Assembly: GCA_035569435.1 (NCBI GenBank)
Contig: DATMNB010000079.1
Coordinates: 1-64,000 of the forward strand
Source: DASRDS01 sp035569435
GTDB lineage: Bacteria > Gemmatimonadota > Gemmatimonadetes > Gemmatimonadales > Gemmatimonadaceae
Direction of reading: 5' to 3'
DNA: 64,000 bases
Shown here in pieces: positions 42,691 to 50,810 of this stretch (the first letter of the stretch is position 1; each line of letters opens with the position of its first letter). Position numbers and translations under genes: made by a program. Under the pieces are notes generated by a model. That model did no database searches and was not told the origin of the DNA. It worked only from the letters and a program-made list of their open reading frames with translations.

Positions 42691-43019
42691 TGACTGGAAA
42701 AGTGCATGTGGTCCGCGTAAACATCGTTGGGGAAGAGTACGCCATTCGGAGCGACGCGCCGCCAGAGCACACGCGGGCCGTGGCCGACTACGTGGATCGT
42801 GCGATCCGACAAGTGATGCACGGCTCGGTGGTGGAACCGAGCAAAGCGGCCATTCTGGCGGCGCTACAGATCACCAACGAGCTGTTCGAGGCCAACGCGG
42901 CCTCCGAGGCCGTCGTCGCCGAGATCGACGCCCTGGGCGTCGAGATCCGCCGATGGCTCCCGCCGGCCAAACGAGGGACCGGCACCACCCACGCGACCGC
43001 GGAGGGCGCCGGCGCGTAG
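42687..43019 (+). CDS. zapA: Cell division protein ZapA
   Basis: The 110-residue protein has the ZapA N-terminal fold (VHVVRVNIVGEEYAIRSDAP), the ~DYVDRAI segment and a coiled-coil C-terminus; it cross-links FtsZ filaments. Start ATG overlaps the preceding small coiled-coil gene. A Ala/Gly/Thr-rich tail of ~18 residues follows the coiled coil. The 95-bp gap to rny is too short for a 6S RNA, which often follows zapA elsewhere. Confidence 0.9.
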   Translation: MMTGKVHVVRVNIVGEEYAIRSDAPPEHTRAVADYVDRAIRQVMHGSVVEPSKAAILAALQITNELFEANAASEAVVAEIDALGVEIRRWLPPAKRGTGTTHATAEGAGA

Positions 43020-43114
43020 GGGCTTGGCGGCACGATGCAGCACGGTGCAGCATGGGGAGGTGACGCGGGCCTATTGCCGCGGCCGCACGGTCGCGCTGGA
43101 GTATAGATTCGTCT

Positions 43115-44701
43115 ATGGATTCTCCTGCCATAATTGGCGTATTTCTGGTAGTGCTTGCGAGCGCGGTGGCCGCCGCGGTGGCAGTCGGACGACGGCAGGG
43201 CCGGACGGCTGAGCTCAAGCGCCTGGACGAGGCCAAAGCCGGCGCCGACGCCATCCGCCGCCGGGCGGTCGAAGACGCGGAGCGCGAAGCCGAGAATCTG
43301 CGCAAAAGCGCGGTCGTCGCGGGGAAGGAGGAGTTGATCAAGCTCCGCGAGTCGTGGGAGGTCGAGGCGCGCCGCCGCCGCGAGGAGGTCGTGCGCGAGG
43401 AGAAGCACGTCCAGGAGCGCGAGTCGATCCTGGACCGCAAGTTCGATCTCCTCGACCAGCGCGAGAAAGAGACGTCGATCCACGCCAGTGACGTGAGCCG
43501 GGCCGAGAAGCGCATCCAGGAACGGCAAGCAGAGCTGGAGCGCCTGGTCACCGACGAGCGCCGCCGGCTCGAGCAGTTGGCCGGTCTGTCGGCGCAGGAG
43601 GCCAAGGCCCAACTCGTGCAACGCGTCGAGGAAGAGGCCCACGCCGATGCCGCGAACCGCGTGCGCGAGATCCGTGAGAACGCCCGTAAGACCGCCGAGC
43701 GCGAAGCCAAAAAGATCGTCGCCCTGGCCGTGCAACGGATCGCCGCCGAGCATACGGCCGAGTCGACGGCGTCCGCCGTGGCCCTCCCTAACGACGAAAT
43801 GAAAGGGCGGATCATCGGCCGCGAGGGTCGGAACATTCGCGCCTTCGAGTTGGCCACGGGTGTCGATGTGATCATCGATGACACCCCGGATACGGTCGTC
43901 GTGTCGTGCTTCGATCCCGTGCGGCGGGAGGTCGCCCGCCTGTCGCTGGAGAAGCTCGTCGCCGACGGACGCATTCATCCGGGACGGATCGAGGAGGTCG
44001 TCAACAAGTCCAAGCTCGAGGTGGAATCGGCGATCGTCGAGACCGGGGAGCAAGCGGCCTACGAGACGGGCGTCCACGGGCTGCACCCGGAGCTGATCAA
44101 GCTCATCGGCCGCATGCGTTGGCGGACCAGCTACGGGCAGAACATCCTCCAGCACTCCAAGGAGGTGGCGTGGCTGGCGGGGATCATGACCGCCGAGCTG
44201 GGACTCGATGTGCCGACGGCCAAGCGTGGGGCCCTCCTCCACGATATCGGCAAGGTCCTCACCCACGAGCACGAGGGCACCCACGTGCAACTCGGCGTCG
44301 AGGTGGCGACCAAGTACGGCGAGAACCCGGTTGTCGTGAACATCATTGCGGCGCACCATGACGACGTGCCGCACGAGACCGAGGTCTCGGTCCTGGTGCA
44401 GGCCGCCGACGCGATCTCGGGCTCCAGGCCGGGGGCTCGGCGCGAGGCGTTCGAGACCTACGTGAAGCGACTCGAGGGGATCGAGCGCATCGCATCCAGC
44501 TATCGCGGGGTAGATAAGGTCTTCGCCATTCAGGCGGGACGGGAAGTGCGCGTGGTGGTCACGCCCGAAGACGTCGACGATGCCCGCATGACGACGTTGT
44601 CCGAGGAGATCGCCCGCCGCATCGAGGCGGAACTTCAATATCCGGGGCAGATCAAGGTGGTGGTGATCCGAGAGACGCGGGCGGTGGATTTTGCCCGCTG
44701 A
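43115..44701 (+). CDS. rny: Ribonuclease Y
   Basis: The 528-residue protein has an N-terminal membrane anchor (~4-24), a long coiled coil (~28-205), a KH domain (GRIIGREGRNIRAFE) and an HD domain (HSKEVAWLAG, LLHDIGKVL). RNase Y is the membrane-bound endoribonuclease that starts mRNA decay. ATG 43115 follows TATAGA (43102-43107) by 7 nt and lacks a Shine-Dalgarno. It leads a run through folD, xseAB, ispA, dxs, nadK and recN. Confidence 0.96.
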   Translation: MDSPAIIGVFLVVLASAVAAAVAVGRRQGRTAELKRLDEAKAGADAIRRRAVEDAEREAENLRKSAVVAGKEELIKLRESWEVEARRRREEVVREEKHVQERESILDRKFDLLDQREKETSIHASDVSRAEKRIQERQAELERLVTDERRRLEQLAGLSAQEAKAQLVQRVEEEAHADAANRVREIRENARKTAEREAKKIVALAVQRIAAEHTAESTASAVALPNDEMKGRIIGREGRNIRAFELATGVDVIIDDTPDTVVVSCFDPVRREVARLSLEKLVADGRIHPGRIEEVVNKSKLEVESAIVETGEQAAYETGVHGLHPELIKLIGRMRWRTSYGQNILQHSKEVAWLAGIMTAELGLDVPTAKRGALLHDIGKVLTHEHEGTHVQLGVEVATKYGENPVVVNIIAAHHDDVPHETEVSVLVQAADAISGSRPGARREAFETYVKRLEGIERIASSYRGVDKVFAIQAGREVRVVVTPEDVDDARMTTLSEEIARRIEAELQYPGQIKVVVIRETRAVDFAR

Positions 44702-45596
44702 GTTGATCGACGGCGTCGCCGTCGCCCAGGCCGTCCGCGCCGACGTGGCGCGCGCGGCGGCGGCCCTCGTCGCGCGTGGCGTGACGCCGGGCCTGGCGGT
44801 GGTGCTCGTGGGCGACGATCCCGCGAGCGCCGTCTATGTGCGGGCCAAGGGCAAGGCCACCGAGGAAGCGGGAATGCACGGCGTCACGATCCGACTCCCG
44901 GCCGAAACGACGCAAGCCGAGCTGCTGCGCCATGTCGATGCGCTCAACGCGGACCCGGCGATCCATGGCATTCTCGTCCAAGCGCCGCTGCCCAAGCACA
45001 TCGATTTTCAGGCCATCGTGTGGCGCATCAAGCCGGAGAAGGACGTCGATGGATTTCATCCGGTCAACGTCGGCAAGCTCCTGATCGGCGACCGTACGGG
45101 ATTCGCCCCGTGCACCCCCGCCGGCGTCCAGGAGTTGTTGGTGCGGACCGGGATCGAGACGCGCGGCCGCGAGTGCGTGATCATTGGCCGCAGCACGATC
45201 GTCGGCAAGCCGATGGCCAGTCTCATGATCCAGGACGCGCCCGGAGCCAATGCGACGGTCACCATCTGCCACAGCAAAACCGCCGACCTGCCCGGACACG
45301 CGCGCCAGGCCGACATTCTGATCGTCGCCGCCGGCCGGCCCAAGTTCGTCACCGGCGACATGGTCAAGCCCGGCGCGACCGTGATAGACGTCGGCATCAA
45401 CCGTGTGGCCGACGCGCGGGCCAAGTCGGGGTACGTGCTGGTCGGTGACGTCGATTTCGCCAGTGTCCGCGAGGTGGCGTCCCACATCACGCCCGTGCCC
45501 GGCGGCGTCGGTCCGATGACGATCGCCATGCTCCTCAAGAACACCGTGCGCGCGGCCGACCTGTCCGTGGGGGCCTCGGTGGACGCGGCCGCATGA
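44691..45596 (+). CDS. folD: Bifunctional methylenetetrahydrofolate dehydrogenase/cyclohydrolase FolD
   Basis: The 301-residue enzyme has YVRAKGKATEEAGM (catalytic Tyr/Lys), KDVDGFHPVNVGKL, CTPAGVQELL and IIGRSTIVGKPMA for NADP. It interconverts methylene-, methenyl- and formyl-THF. TTG 44691 overlaps the rny end by 11 bp; a TTG at 44703 is an alternative. Its stop overlaps xseA (ATGA). Confidence 0.95.
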   Translation: MPAELIDGVAVAQAVRADVARAAAALVARGVTPGLAVVLVGDDPASAVYVRAKGKATEEAGMHGVTIRLPAETTQAELLRHVDALNADPAIHGILVQAPLPKHIDFQAIVWRIKPEKDVDGFHPVNVGKLLIGDRTGFAPCTPAGVQELLVRTGIETRGRECVIIGRSTIVGKPMASLMIQDAPGANATVTICHSKTADLPGHARQADILIVAAGRPKFVTGDMVKPGATVIDVGINRVADARAKSGYVLVGDVDFASVREVASHITPVPGGVGPMTIAMLLKNTVRAADLSVGASVDAAA

Positions 45597-46819
45597 GCAC
45601 CTTCCGCCGGCGGGCGGCATCAGCCGTTCCCGATCTGTTCGCTCCAGATGCGGCGGCCATCGCGGCCGACGCGCTGTATGAACGCGTTCCCGGTGCAACG
45701 GCGGCCACGGCGGCCAGCGTGTCGTCGGTGACGCGGACGGCCAAGGACCTGCTGGAGGGCGCGTTTCTGCCGCTCTGGGTCCGGGGCGAGGTCACCGACT
45801 TCAAGGCCCACCGCAACGGCCAGTGGTACTTCTGTCTCCGCGACGAAGCATCGCAGATGCGGTGTGTCGTCTGGTCCAAGGAAGCCGCCCGCATCGCGAC
45901 GCCGCCGGTCGATGGGATGCAGGTCACGGCCCGCGGACAGCTCACCGTGTACCCGAATCGCGGCGAGATGCAGTTCGTGGTGACTGCGCTCGATGCGGTC
46001 GGGCAGGGCCGCCGACGCGCCGTGGTGGAGCGGACGCTGCGTGCCCTCGAGCGCGACGGATTGCTGGCGCCTGAGCGCAAACGTCCGCTCCCGGCGTTTC
46101 CCCGGTGCGTAGCCGTGGTTACCAGCCCCGATGGCGCAGCCGTCCGTGATATTATCGCCGTCGCCCGCCGCCGGTCACCCTCGATCGAGATCGTCGTGGT
46201 CGGCGCGCGCGTCCAGGGTGAGGGCGCGCCCGAGACGCTCTGCCAGGCCTTGGCCGCCGTGGATCGCTGGGGCCAGGCCGACGTGGTGATCATCGGGCGT
46301 GGTGGTGGTGGGCATGATGACCTCTGGGCGTTTGACGACGAGGGCGTGGCGCGCGCGCTGGCTGGCTGCGCGGTGCCCACGATCTCCGCGGTTGGGCATG
46401 AGGTCGATCTCAGCGTCTGTGATCTTGTAGCCGACCTGCGTGCGCCCACGCCGTCGGCCGCGGCGGAAGCGGCCACGCCGATCGAGACCGAGGCGCGCGA
46501 GCGCCTGGCGCTGTTGGGCGAGGCGCTGCGCGATGGCGTGCGGGAACGGTTGCGTCGCGCGCAGAACGATCTCGCCCGTGCGGCCCGGACCGCGCGTGCC
46601 GCGGCCCTGCGAGTCGGCGAGCGCCGGACCGCTCGGCTGACCGCCGCGGCCGGTCGCCTCAATGCGTTGAGTCCGTTGGCGACACTGGGACGGGGCTACG
46701 CGGTCGCGCGCGTTCCAGGGGGCGGCCCGCCACTCACGTCGGTCGATCAGTTCGAGCCGGGCGGGCGGTTTGACCTGCTGCTGCGCGACGGCACCGTGCG
46801 TGCGAGGACCGAGCCGTGA
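45593..46819 (+). CDS. xseA: Exodeoxyribonuclease VII large subunit
   Basis: The 408-residue protein has an N-terminal OB fold (WVRGEVTDFKAHRNGQWYF) and the XseA core with VTSPDGAAVRDII, IIGRGGGGHDDLW and ISAVGHEVD. It degrades single-stranded DNA with XseB. About 45 residues of Ala-rich sequence precede the OB fold and are not conserved. Confidence 0.94.
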   Translation: MSTFRRRAASAVPDLFAPDAAAIAADALYERVPGATAATAASVSSVTRTAKDLLEGAFLPLWVRGEVTDFKAHRNGQWYFCLRDEASQMRCVVWSKEAARIATPPVDGMQVTARGQLTVYPNRGEMQFVVTALDAVGQGRRRAVVERTLRALERDGLLAPERKRPLPAFPRCVAVVTSPDGAAVRDIIAVARRRSPSIEIVVVGARVQGEGAPETLCQALAAVDRWGQADVVIIGRGGGGHDDLWAFDDEGVARALAGCAVPTISAVGHEVDLSVCDLVADLRAPTPSAAAEAATPIETEARERLALLGEALRDGVRERLRRAQNDLARAARTARAAALRVGERRTARLTAAAGRLNALSPLATLGRGYAVARVPGGGPPLTSVDQFEPGGRFDLLLRDGTVRARTEP

Positions 46820-46829
46820 GGACCCGTTC

Positions 46830-47042
46830 ATGACGTTCGAGCAGGACATCGCGCGGTTGGAGGAAATTGCCACCGAGCTCGATAGCGACGGCGTATCGCT
46901 CGATCGCGCATTGGCGTTGTTCGAGGAGGGCGTTGAGCGTTTGCGCCGGGCGACCGCGGAGCTGTCCCGGGCCGAGGCGCGCGTGACGCAGCTGGTCGAG
47001 CAGGCGGATGGGACGTTTGTGCGGAGGCCATTTGGCGACTGA
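46830..47042 (+). CDS. xseB: Exodeoxyribonuclease VII small subunit
   Basis: The 70-residue helical protein (TFEQDIARLEEIATELDSDG, LDRALALFEEGVERLR) matches XseB. ATG 46830 is 10 nt after the xseA stop. Its end overlaps the prenyl synthase start by 11 bp. Confidence 0.93.
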   Translation: MTFEQDIARLEEIATELDSDGVSLDRALALFEEGVERLRRATAELSRAEARVTQLVEQADGTFVRRPFGD

Positions 47043-47955
47043 GGCGCGATCGACGCCGGCGTTGCCCACGGTCGACGCCTCCTTTGCCGCGGATCGCGCC
47101 GTGGTGCTGGCGTCCCTCCAAGGGTTCTGCGACCGGTATCTCGATGGCTTGCCGCCGGTCGCGGTCGAGGCCATCCGGTATAGCCTCATGGGCGAGGGGA
47201 AACGCCTGCGTGCCATCCTGCTACTGTCAGCCTATCACGCCGCTGGCGGCATCGGCGATGCCAGCGACCTGGCGGCCGCGGTGGAGGTCGTGCACGCGTA
47301 TTCGCTCGTGCACGACGATTTGCCATGTATGGACGACGATGATGTCCGTCGAGGTCGCCCGACGGTGCATCGGGTCTATGGCGTGGCTGAGGCGACCGCG
47401 GCCGCATTGGCCATGGTGCCGCTGGCGGCCCGGTGTGCCACGGACGCCGGGCGGTCGCTCAAGTTGCCCGACGCCGTGTGCGGCCTCATCCTTCGAGAGT
47501 TGATGCGCGCCGCCGGTGCCGGAGGGATGATCGGCGGCCAGCTTCTCGATCTGGAAGGAGAGGGGATCGCCCTCTCCCTCGACCAGCTCGAGCGCATCCA
47601 CCGCGCCAAGACCGGCGCGCTCCTGGCCGCGTCGGTTCGCATTGGGGGCATCGCCGCCCGTGCCGATGATGCGGTCGTCGAGGCGCTTGGTCGCTACGGA
47701 GAGGCGATCGGCCTGGCGTTCCAGATTGCCGACGACGTCCTGGATGTGACGGCGACCACGGATCAACTGGGCAAGACGGCGGGGCGTGACCTGGCCCTGC
47801 ACAAGAGTACCTACCCGGCGCTGCTTGGCGTCGACGGCGCCGTGGCGAGAGCCCAGGCGCTTGTCGACGAGGCGTGCGGTGCACTGCAGGATGCCGGTCT
47901 CTTGACACCGGCGCTGGAGCATCTGGCGCGTTACATCGTCGCCAGGCGCTCGTGA
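47032..47955 (+). CDS. ispA: Polyprenyl (farnesyl/geranylgeranyl) diphosphate synthase
   Basis: The ~307-residue trans-prenyltransferase has the first Asp-rich motif LVHDDLPCMDDDDVRRGRPT, GGQLLDLEGEG, KTGALL and the second motif FQIADDVLD. A four-residue DDLPCMD spacing in the first motif is typical of bacterial FPP/GGPP synthases. It condenses IPP with allylic diphosphates. The best start is TTG 47032, overlapping xseB. Chain length cannot be settled by eye. The stop lies in the first of two CTCGTGA copies. Confidence 0.9.
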   Translation: MATEARSTPALPTVDASFAADRAVVLASLQGFCDRYLDGLPPVAVEAIRYSLMGEGKRLRAILLLSAYHAAGGIGDASDLAAAVEVVHAYSLVHDDLPCMDDDDVRRGRPTVHRVYGVAEATAAALAMVPLAARCATDAGRSLKLPDAVCGLILRELMRAAGAGGMIGGQLLDLEGEGIALSLDQLERIHRAKTGALLAASVRIGGIAARADDAVVEALGRYGEAIGLAFQIADDVLDVTATTDQLGKTAGRDLALHKSTYPALLGVDGAVARAQALVDEACGALQDAGLLTPALEHLARYIVARRS

Positions 47956-47968
47956 CCCTTTCTCGTGA
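47949..47968. repeat. CTCGTGA doublet at the ispA stop
   Basis: CTCGTGA at 47949-47955 contains the ispA TGA; the same heptamer recurs at 47962-47968, seven bases before the dxs ATG, a 13-bp period. Another stop-codon-containing short duplication. Confidence 0.55.
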
Positions 47969-47974
47969 GATGGT

Positions 47975-49867
47975 ATGACTCTCCTCGATCGTGTGCGCAC
48001 ACCCGCGGACCTGAAACGGCTGACTCGCGACGAACTTCGCACGCTCTGTGACGACGAACGCGCTCGCCTGATCGATGTCTGTTCGCGCACCGGCGGCCAC
48101 ATCGGCGCGGGCCTCGGCGTCGTCGAGCTGACGACCGCGCTGCACTACGTCTTCGATACACCGCGCGACCAACTCGTGTGGGACGTCGGCCACCAGGCCT
48201 ACCCACACAAGTTGCTCACCGGACGCGACGGGGAGATGGAGACCCTGCGCCAGGAGGGCGGCCTCTCCGGATTTCTCAAGCGCACGGAGAGCGAGTACGA
48301 CACGTTTGGCGCCGGACACGCCGCGACGGCGATCTCGGCGGCCTTTGGGATGGCCGTCGCCCGGGACGTCCTGCACGAGCAGTTCAAGGTCGTCGCCATT
48401 CTGGGCGACGGCGCGTTGACCAGCGGACTGGCGTACGAGGGACTGAATAACGCGGGGGCGACCAATCGCGACATCGTCGTGGTCCTCAACGACAACGAGA
48501 TGTCGATCGCGCCCAACGTCGGCGCCGTGTCCAAGTATCTGAACCAGGTCCAGCGCAACCCGCTCTACAACAAGATGCGGTCGGCCATCGGCTCGGCGGT
48601 GAACCATGCCCCCGGACCACTGCACGAGGTCAGCACGCTCGTCCGCAAATGGGAGCAGAGCGCCAAGTCGTTCTTCACGCCCGGTGCGTTGTTCGAGGCC
48701 TTGGGGTTCCGGTATTTCGGCCCGATCGACGGCCACGACATGAACGAGTTGGTCGATACGTTCACCGCCATCCGCGACCTCAAGACGCCGCGGCTCGTGC
48801 ACGTCATCACGCAGAAGGGGAAGGGGTTCCCCGCCGGGGAGCACGCCGAGAAATGGCATGCCCTGCCGCCGGGCCACGACCCGGCGACGGGCAAGCAACG
48901 AAAGGCCTCGACAGCCAACGCGGCGTATACGGCCGTCCTGGGCGCCGGTCTCGCAGGCTTGGGCGCTACGCACCCCGAGATGGCGGTCATCACGGCGGCG
49001 ATGCCGACCGGCACCGGGACGACGGCATTTGCCAAGGCGTTCCCCGACCGGTTCTTCGACGTCGGCATCGCTGAAGGGCACGCGGTGACCTTTGCCGCGG
49101 GCATGGCGACGCGAGGTCTCAGGCCGATCTGCACGATCTACTCGACGTTTCTGCAGCGGGCCTATGACAACGTGATCCACGATGTCGCTATCCAGCACTT
49201 GCCGGTGATCTTTGCCATGGATCGCGCCGGACTTGTTGGCGAGGATGGTCCGACGCACATGGGCCTGTACGACATCGCGTATATGCTGGCCGTGCCGGGC
49301 ATGACGGTGACGGCGCCCAAGGACGGGACGGAGATGTTGGCGCTCGTGCAGACGGCGCTGGCCCACAAGGACGGGCCGTTCTCGCTCCGGTATCCCCGCG
49401 ACGCCTCGCCAGATGTGCCAAAGCCGGTGGCCGAGGTTCCGGCCGTGCCCTACGGCACGTGGGACGTGCTGCGCAAGGGAGCGGACGTGGCCGTCCTCGC
49501 CGTGGGGACGACGGTGCTGCCCGCTCTCGCGGCGGCCGAGACACTCGCTGCCGAGGGCTTGAACATCACCGTCGTCAACTGCCGCTTCTTGAAGCCGTAC
49601 GACCAGCTCACCCTGGCCGCGCTGCTCACGGATCATCGCCAGCTCCTCGTGGTCGAGGAAGGGACGGTGATCAATGGATTCGGCGCGTACATGTCGTCGA
49701 TCATTGGTGCGCTCGACGCCGGCGCGCGCGTCCATGTGCACGGGGTCCCCGACCGGTTTATCGAACAGGCGTCACGCGCGCGGCAGCTCTCCATCACGGG
49801 GCTCGACGCGGCGGGCATCGCGGAACGGGTGCGCGCCCTCCACGAGTCCGAGGCACTCGCCGGGTGA
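47975..49867 (+). CDS. dxs: 1-deoxy-D-xylulose-5-phosphate synthase
   Basis: The 630-residue TDP enzyme has VWDVGHQAYPHKLLTG, the TDP motif GDGALTSGLAYEGLNNAG, DGHDMNELV and DRAGLVGEDGPTHMG. It makes DXP from pyruvate and glyceraldehyde 3-phosphate, the first step of the MEP pathway, upstream of the neighbouring prenyl synthase. The stop overlaps nadK (GTGA). TlyA, often found between dxs and nadK, is missing. Confidence 0.97.
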   Translation: MTLLDRVRTPADLKRLTRDELRTLCDDERARLIDVCSRTGGHIGAGLGVVELTTALHYVFDTPRDQLVWDVGHQAYPHKLLTGRDGEMETLRQEGGLSGFLKRTESEYDTFGAGHAATAISAAFGMAVARDVLHEQFKVVAILGDGALTSGLAYEGLNNAGATNRDIVVVLNDNEMSIAPNVGAVSKYLNQVQRNPLYNKMRSAIGSAVNHAPGPLHEVSTLVRKWEQSAKSFFTPGALFEALGFRYFGPIDGHDMNELVDTFTAIRDLKTPRLVHVITQKGKGFPAGEHAEKWHALPPGHDPATGKQRKASTANAAYTAVLGAGLAGLGATHPEMAVITAAMPTGTGTTAFAKAFPDRFFDVGIAEGHAVTFAAGMATRGLRPICTIYSTFLQRAYDNVIHDVAIQHLPVIFAMDRAGLVGEDGPTHMGLYDIAYMLAVPGMTVTAPKDGTEMLALVQTALAHKDGPFSLRYPRDASPDVPKPVAEVPAVPYGTWDVLRKGADVAVLAVGTTVLPALAAAETLAAEGLNITVVNCRFLKPYDQLTLAALLTDHRQLLVVEEGTVINGFGAYMSSIIGALDAGARVHVHGVPDRFIEQASRARQLSITGLDAAGIAERVRALHESEALAG

Positions 49868-50790
49868 TTCGACTGGGCGTCATCGGGCACCGCGGGTACG
49901 CGCGGCTGCCCGATGTCTTGCGCTCGCTACAGCAATTGGCGCTCGAGCTGAACATACAGGTCCTGCTCGAGCAGGAGCTGTACGATGTGGTCCGCCCGCC
50001 GGCCGCCGCGGTGGCCACGGCTGGGGTCCGGACGCCAGCGCTGCCGTCGGGGGCCGACGACCAGTATTGGCAGGTGCTCAACGGCCCGGTGGACCTCGAT
50101 GCCCTGATGACCCTGGGCGGCGACGGCACGCTGCTCCGCGGGGCCCGCTACCTCGCCGGCGCACAGGTCCCGATCCTTGGCGTCAACCTTGGCCGCTTGG
50201 GGTTTCTCACCAGCTGCGGCGGCGACGAGATGACCGAAGCGCTCCGTCAGCTCGCGCGCGGTGATTATCGCGTCGAGACGCGCATGACGCTCGAAGCGCG
50301 GGCCAACGATCTCGACGACACGCTGCGCGGCAAGTGGTTCGCCCTCAACGATGTCGTCCTCCACAAGGGGGGCTTCGCCCGGGTCGTGCGGCTCCAGGTG
50401 TTCGCCAGCGGCGAGGAGGTCGGCGCGTACGCGGCCGACGGGATCGTCGTCTCGACCCCGACCGGGTCGACGGCGTACAGCCTGTCGGCGGGCGGCCCGA
50501 TCATCGAGCCGTCGGTGGAGTCGATCGTCGTCACGCCAATCTCGCCGCACATTCTGGCGCTGCGCCCGATCGTGCTCCCGCCCTCGGCTGAGATCACCGT
50601 CTATGTCGAAGATGGCCCGGAAGAGCTCTTGGTCACCGTCGATGGCCAGGTCGGCACGACGTTCGTCATCGGCGATACGCTTCACGTCCGGCGCGCCGAG
50701 CGGCCGGTGTTGATCGTGCGGTTCCCCGGGACGACGTACTTTGGTCGCCTGCGCCGCAAGCTTGGTTGGGGCGAAGTTCCACACGCCTGA
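49864..50790 (+). CDS. nadK: NAD kinase
   Basis: The 308-residue protein has the LGGDGTLLRGAR motif, the NLGRLGFLTSC block and STPTGSTAYSLSAGGPII, all NadK hallmarks. It phosphorylates NAD to NADP. The frame is open upstream, but GTG 49864 overlaps the dxs stop and starts at VIRLGVIGHRG. Confidence 0.94.
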   Translation: MIRLGVIGHRGYARLPDVLRSLQQLALELNIQVLLEQELYDVVRPPAAAVATAGVRTPALPSGADDQYWQVLNGPVDLDALMTLGGDGTLLRGARYLAGAQVPILGVNLGRLGFLTSCGGDEMTEALRQLARGDYRVETRMTLEARANDLDDTLRGKWFALNDVVLHKGGFARVVRLQVFASGEEVGAYAADGIVVSTPTGSTAYSLSAGGPIIEPSVESIVVTPISPHILALRPIVLPPSAEITVYVEDGPEELLVTVDGQVGTTFVIGDTLHVRRAERPVLIVRFPGTTYFGRLRRKLGWGEVPHA

Positions 50791-50810
50791 AGCGACGCGT
50801 AAGCTACGGC

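Noticed and set aside
43020..43114. 6S RNA gene after zapA
   Set aside because: Only 95 bp are available and no central bubble or long closing stem is seen.
42788..44638. Long open frame antisense to rny
   Set aside because: No domain, antisense to intact RNase Y; leucine/aspartate pattern mirrors the coiled coil codons.
47486..49741. Long open frame antisense to dxs
   Set aside because: Same reason: no domain, opposite to a full-length conserved enzyme.
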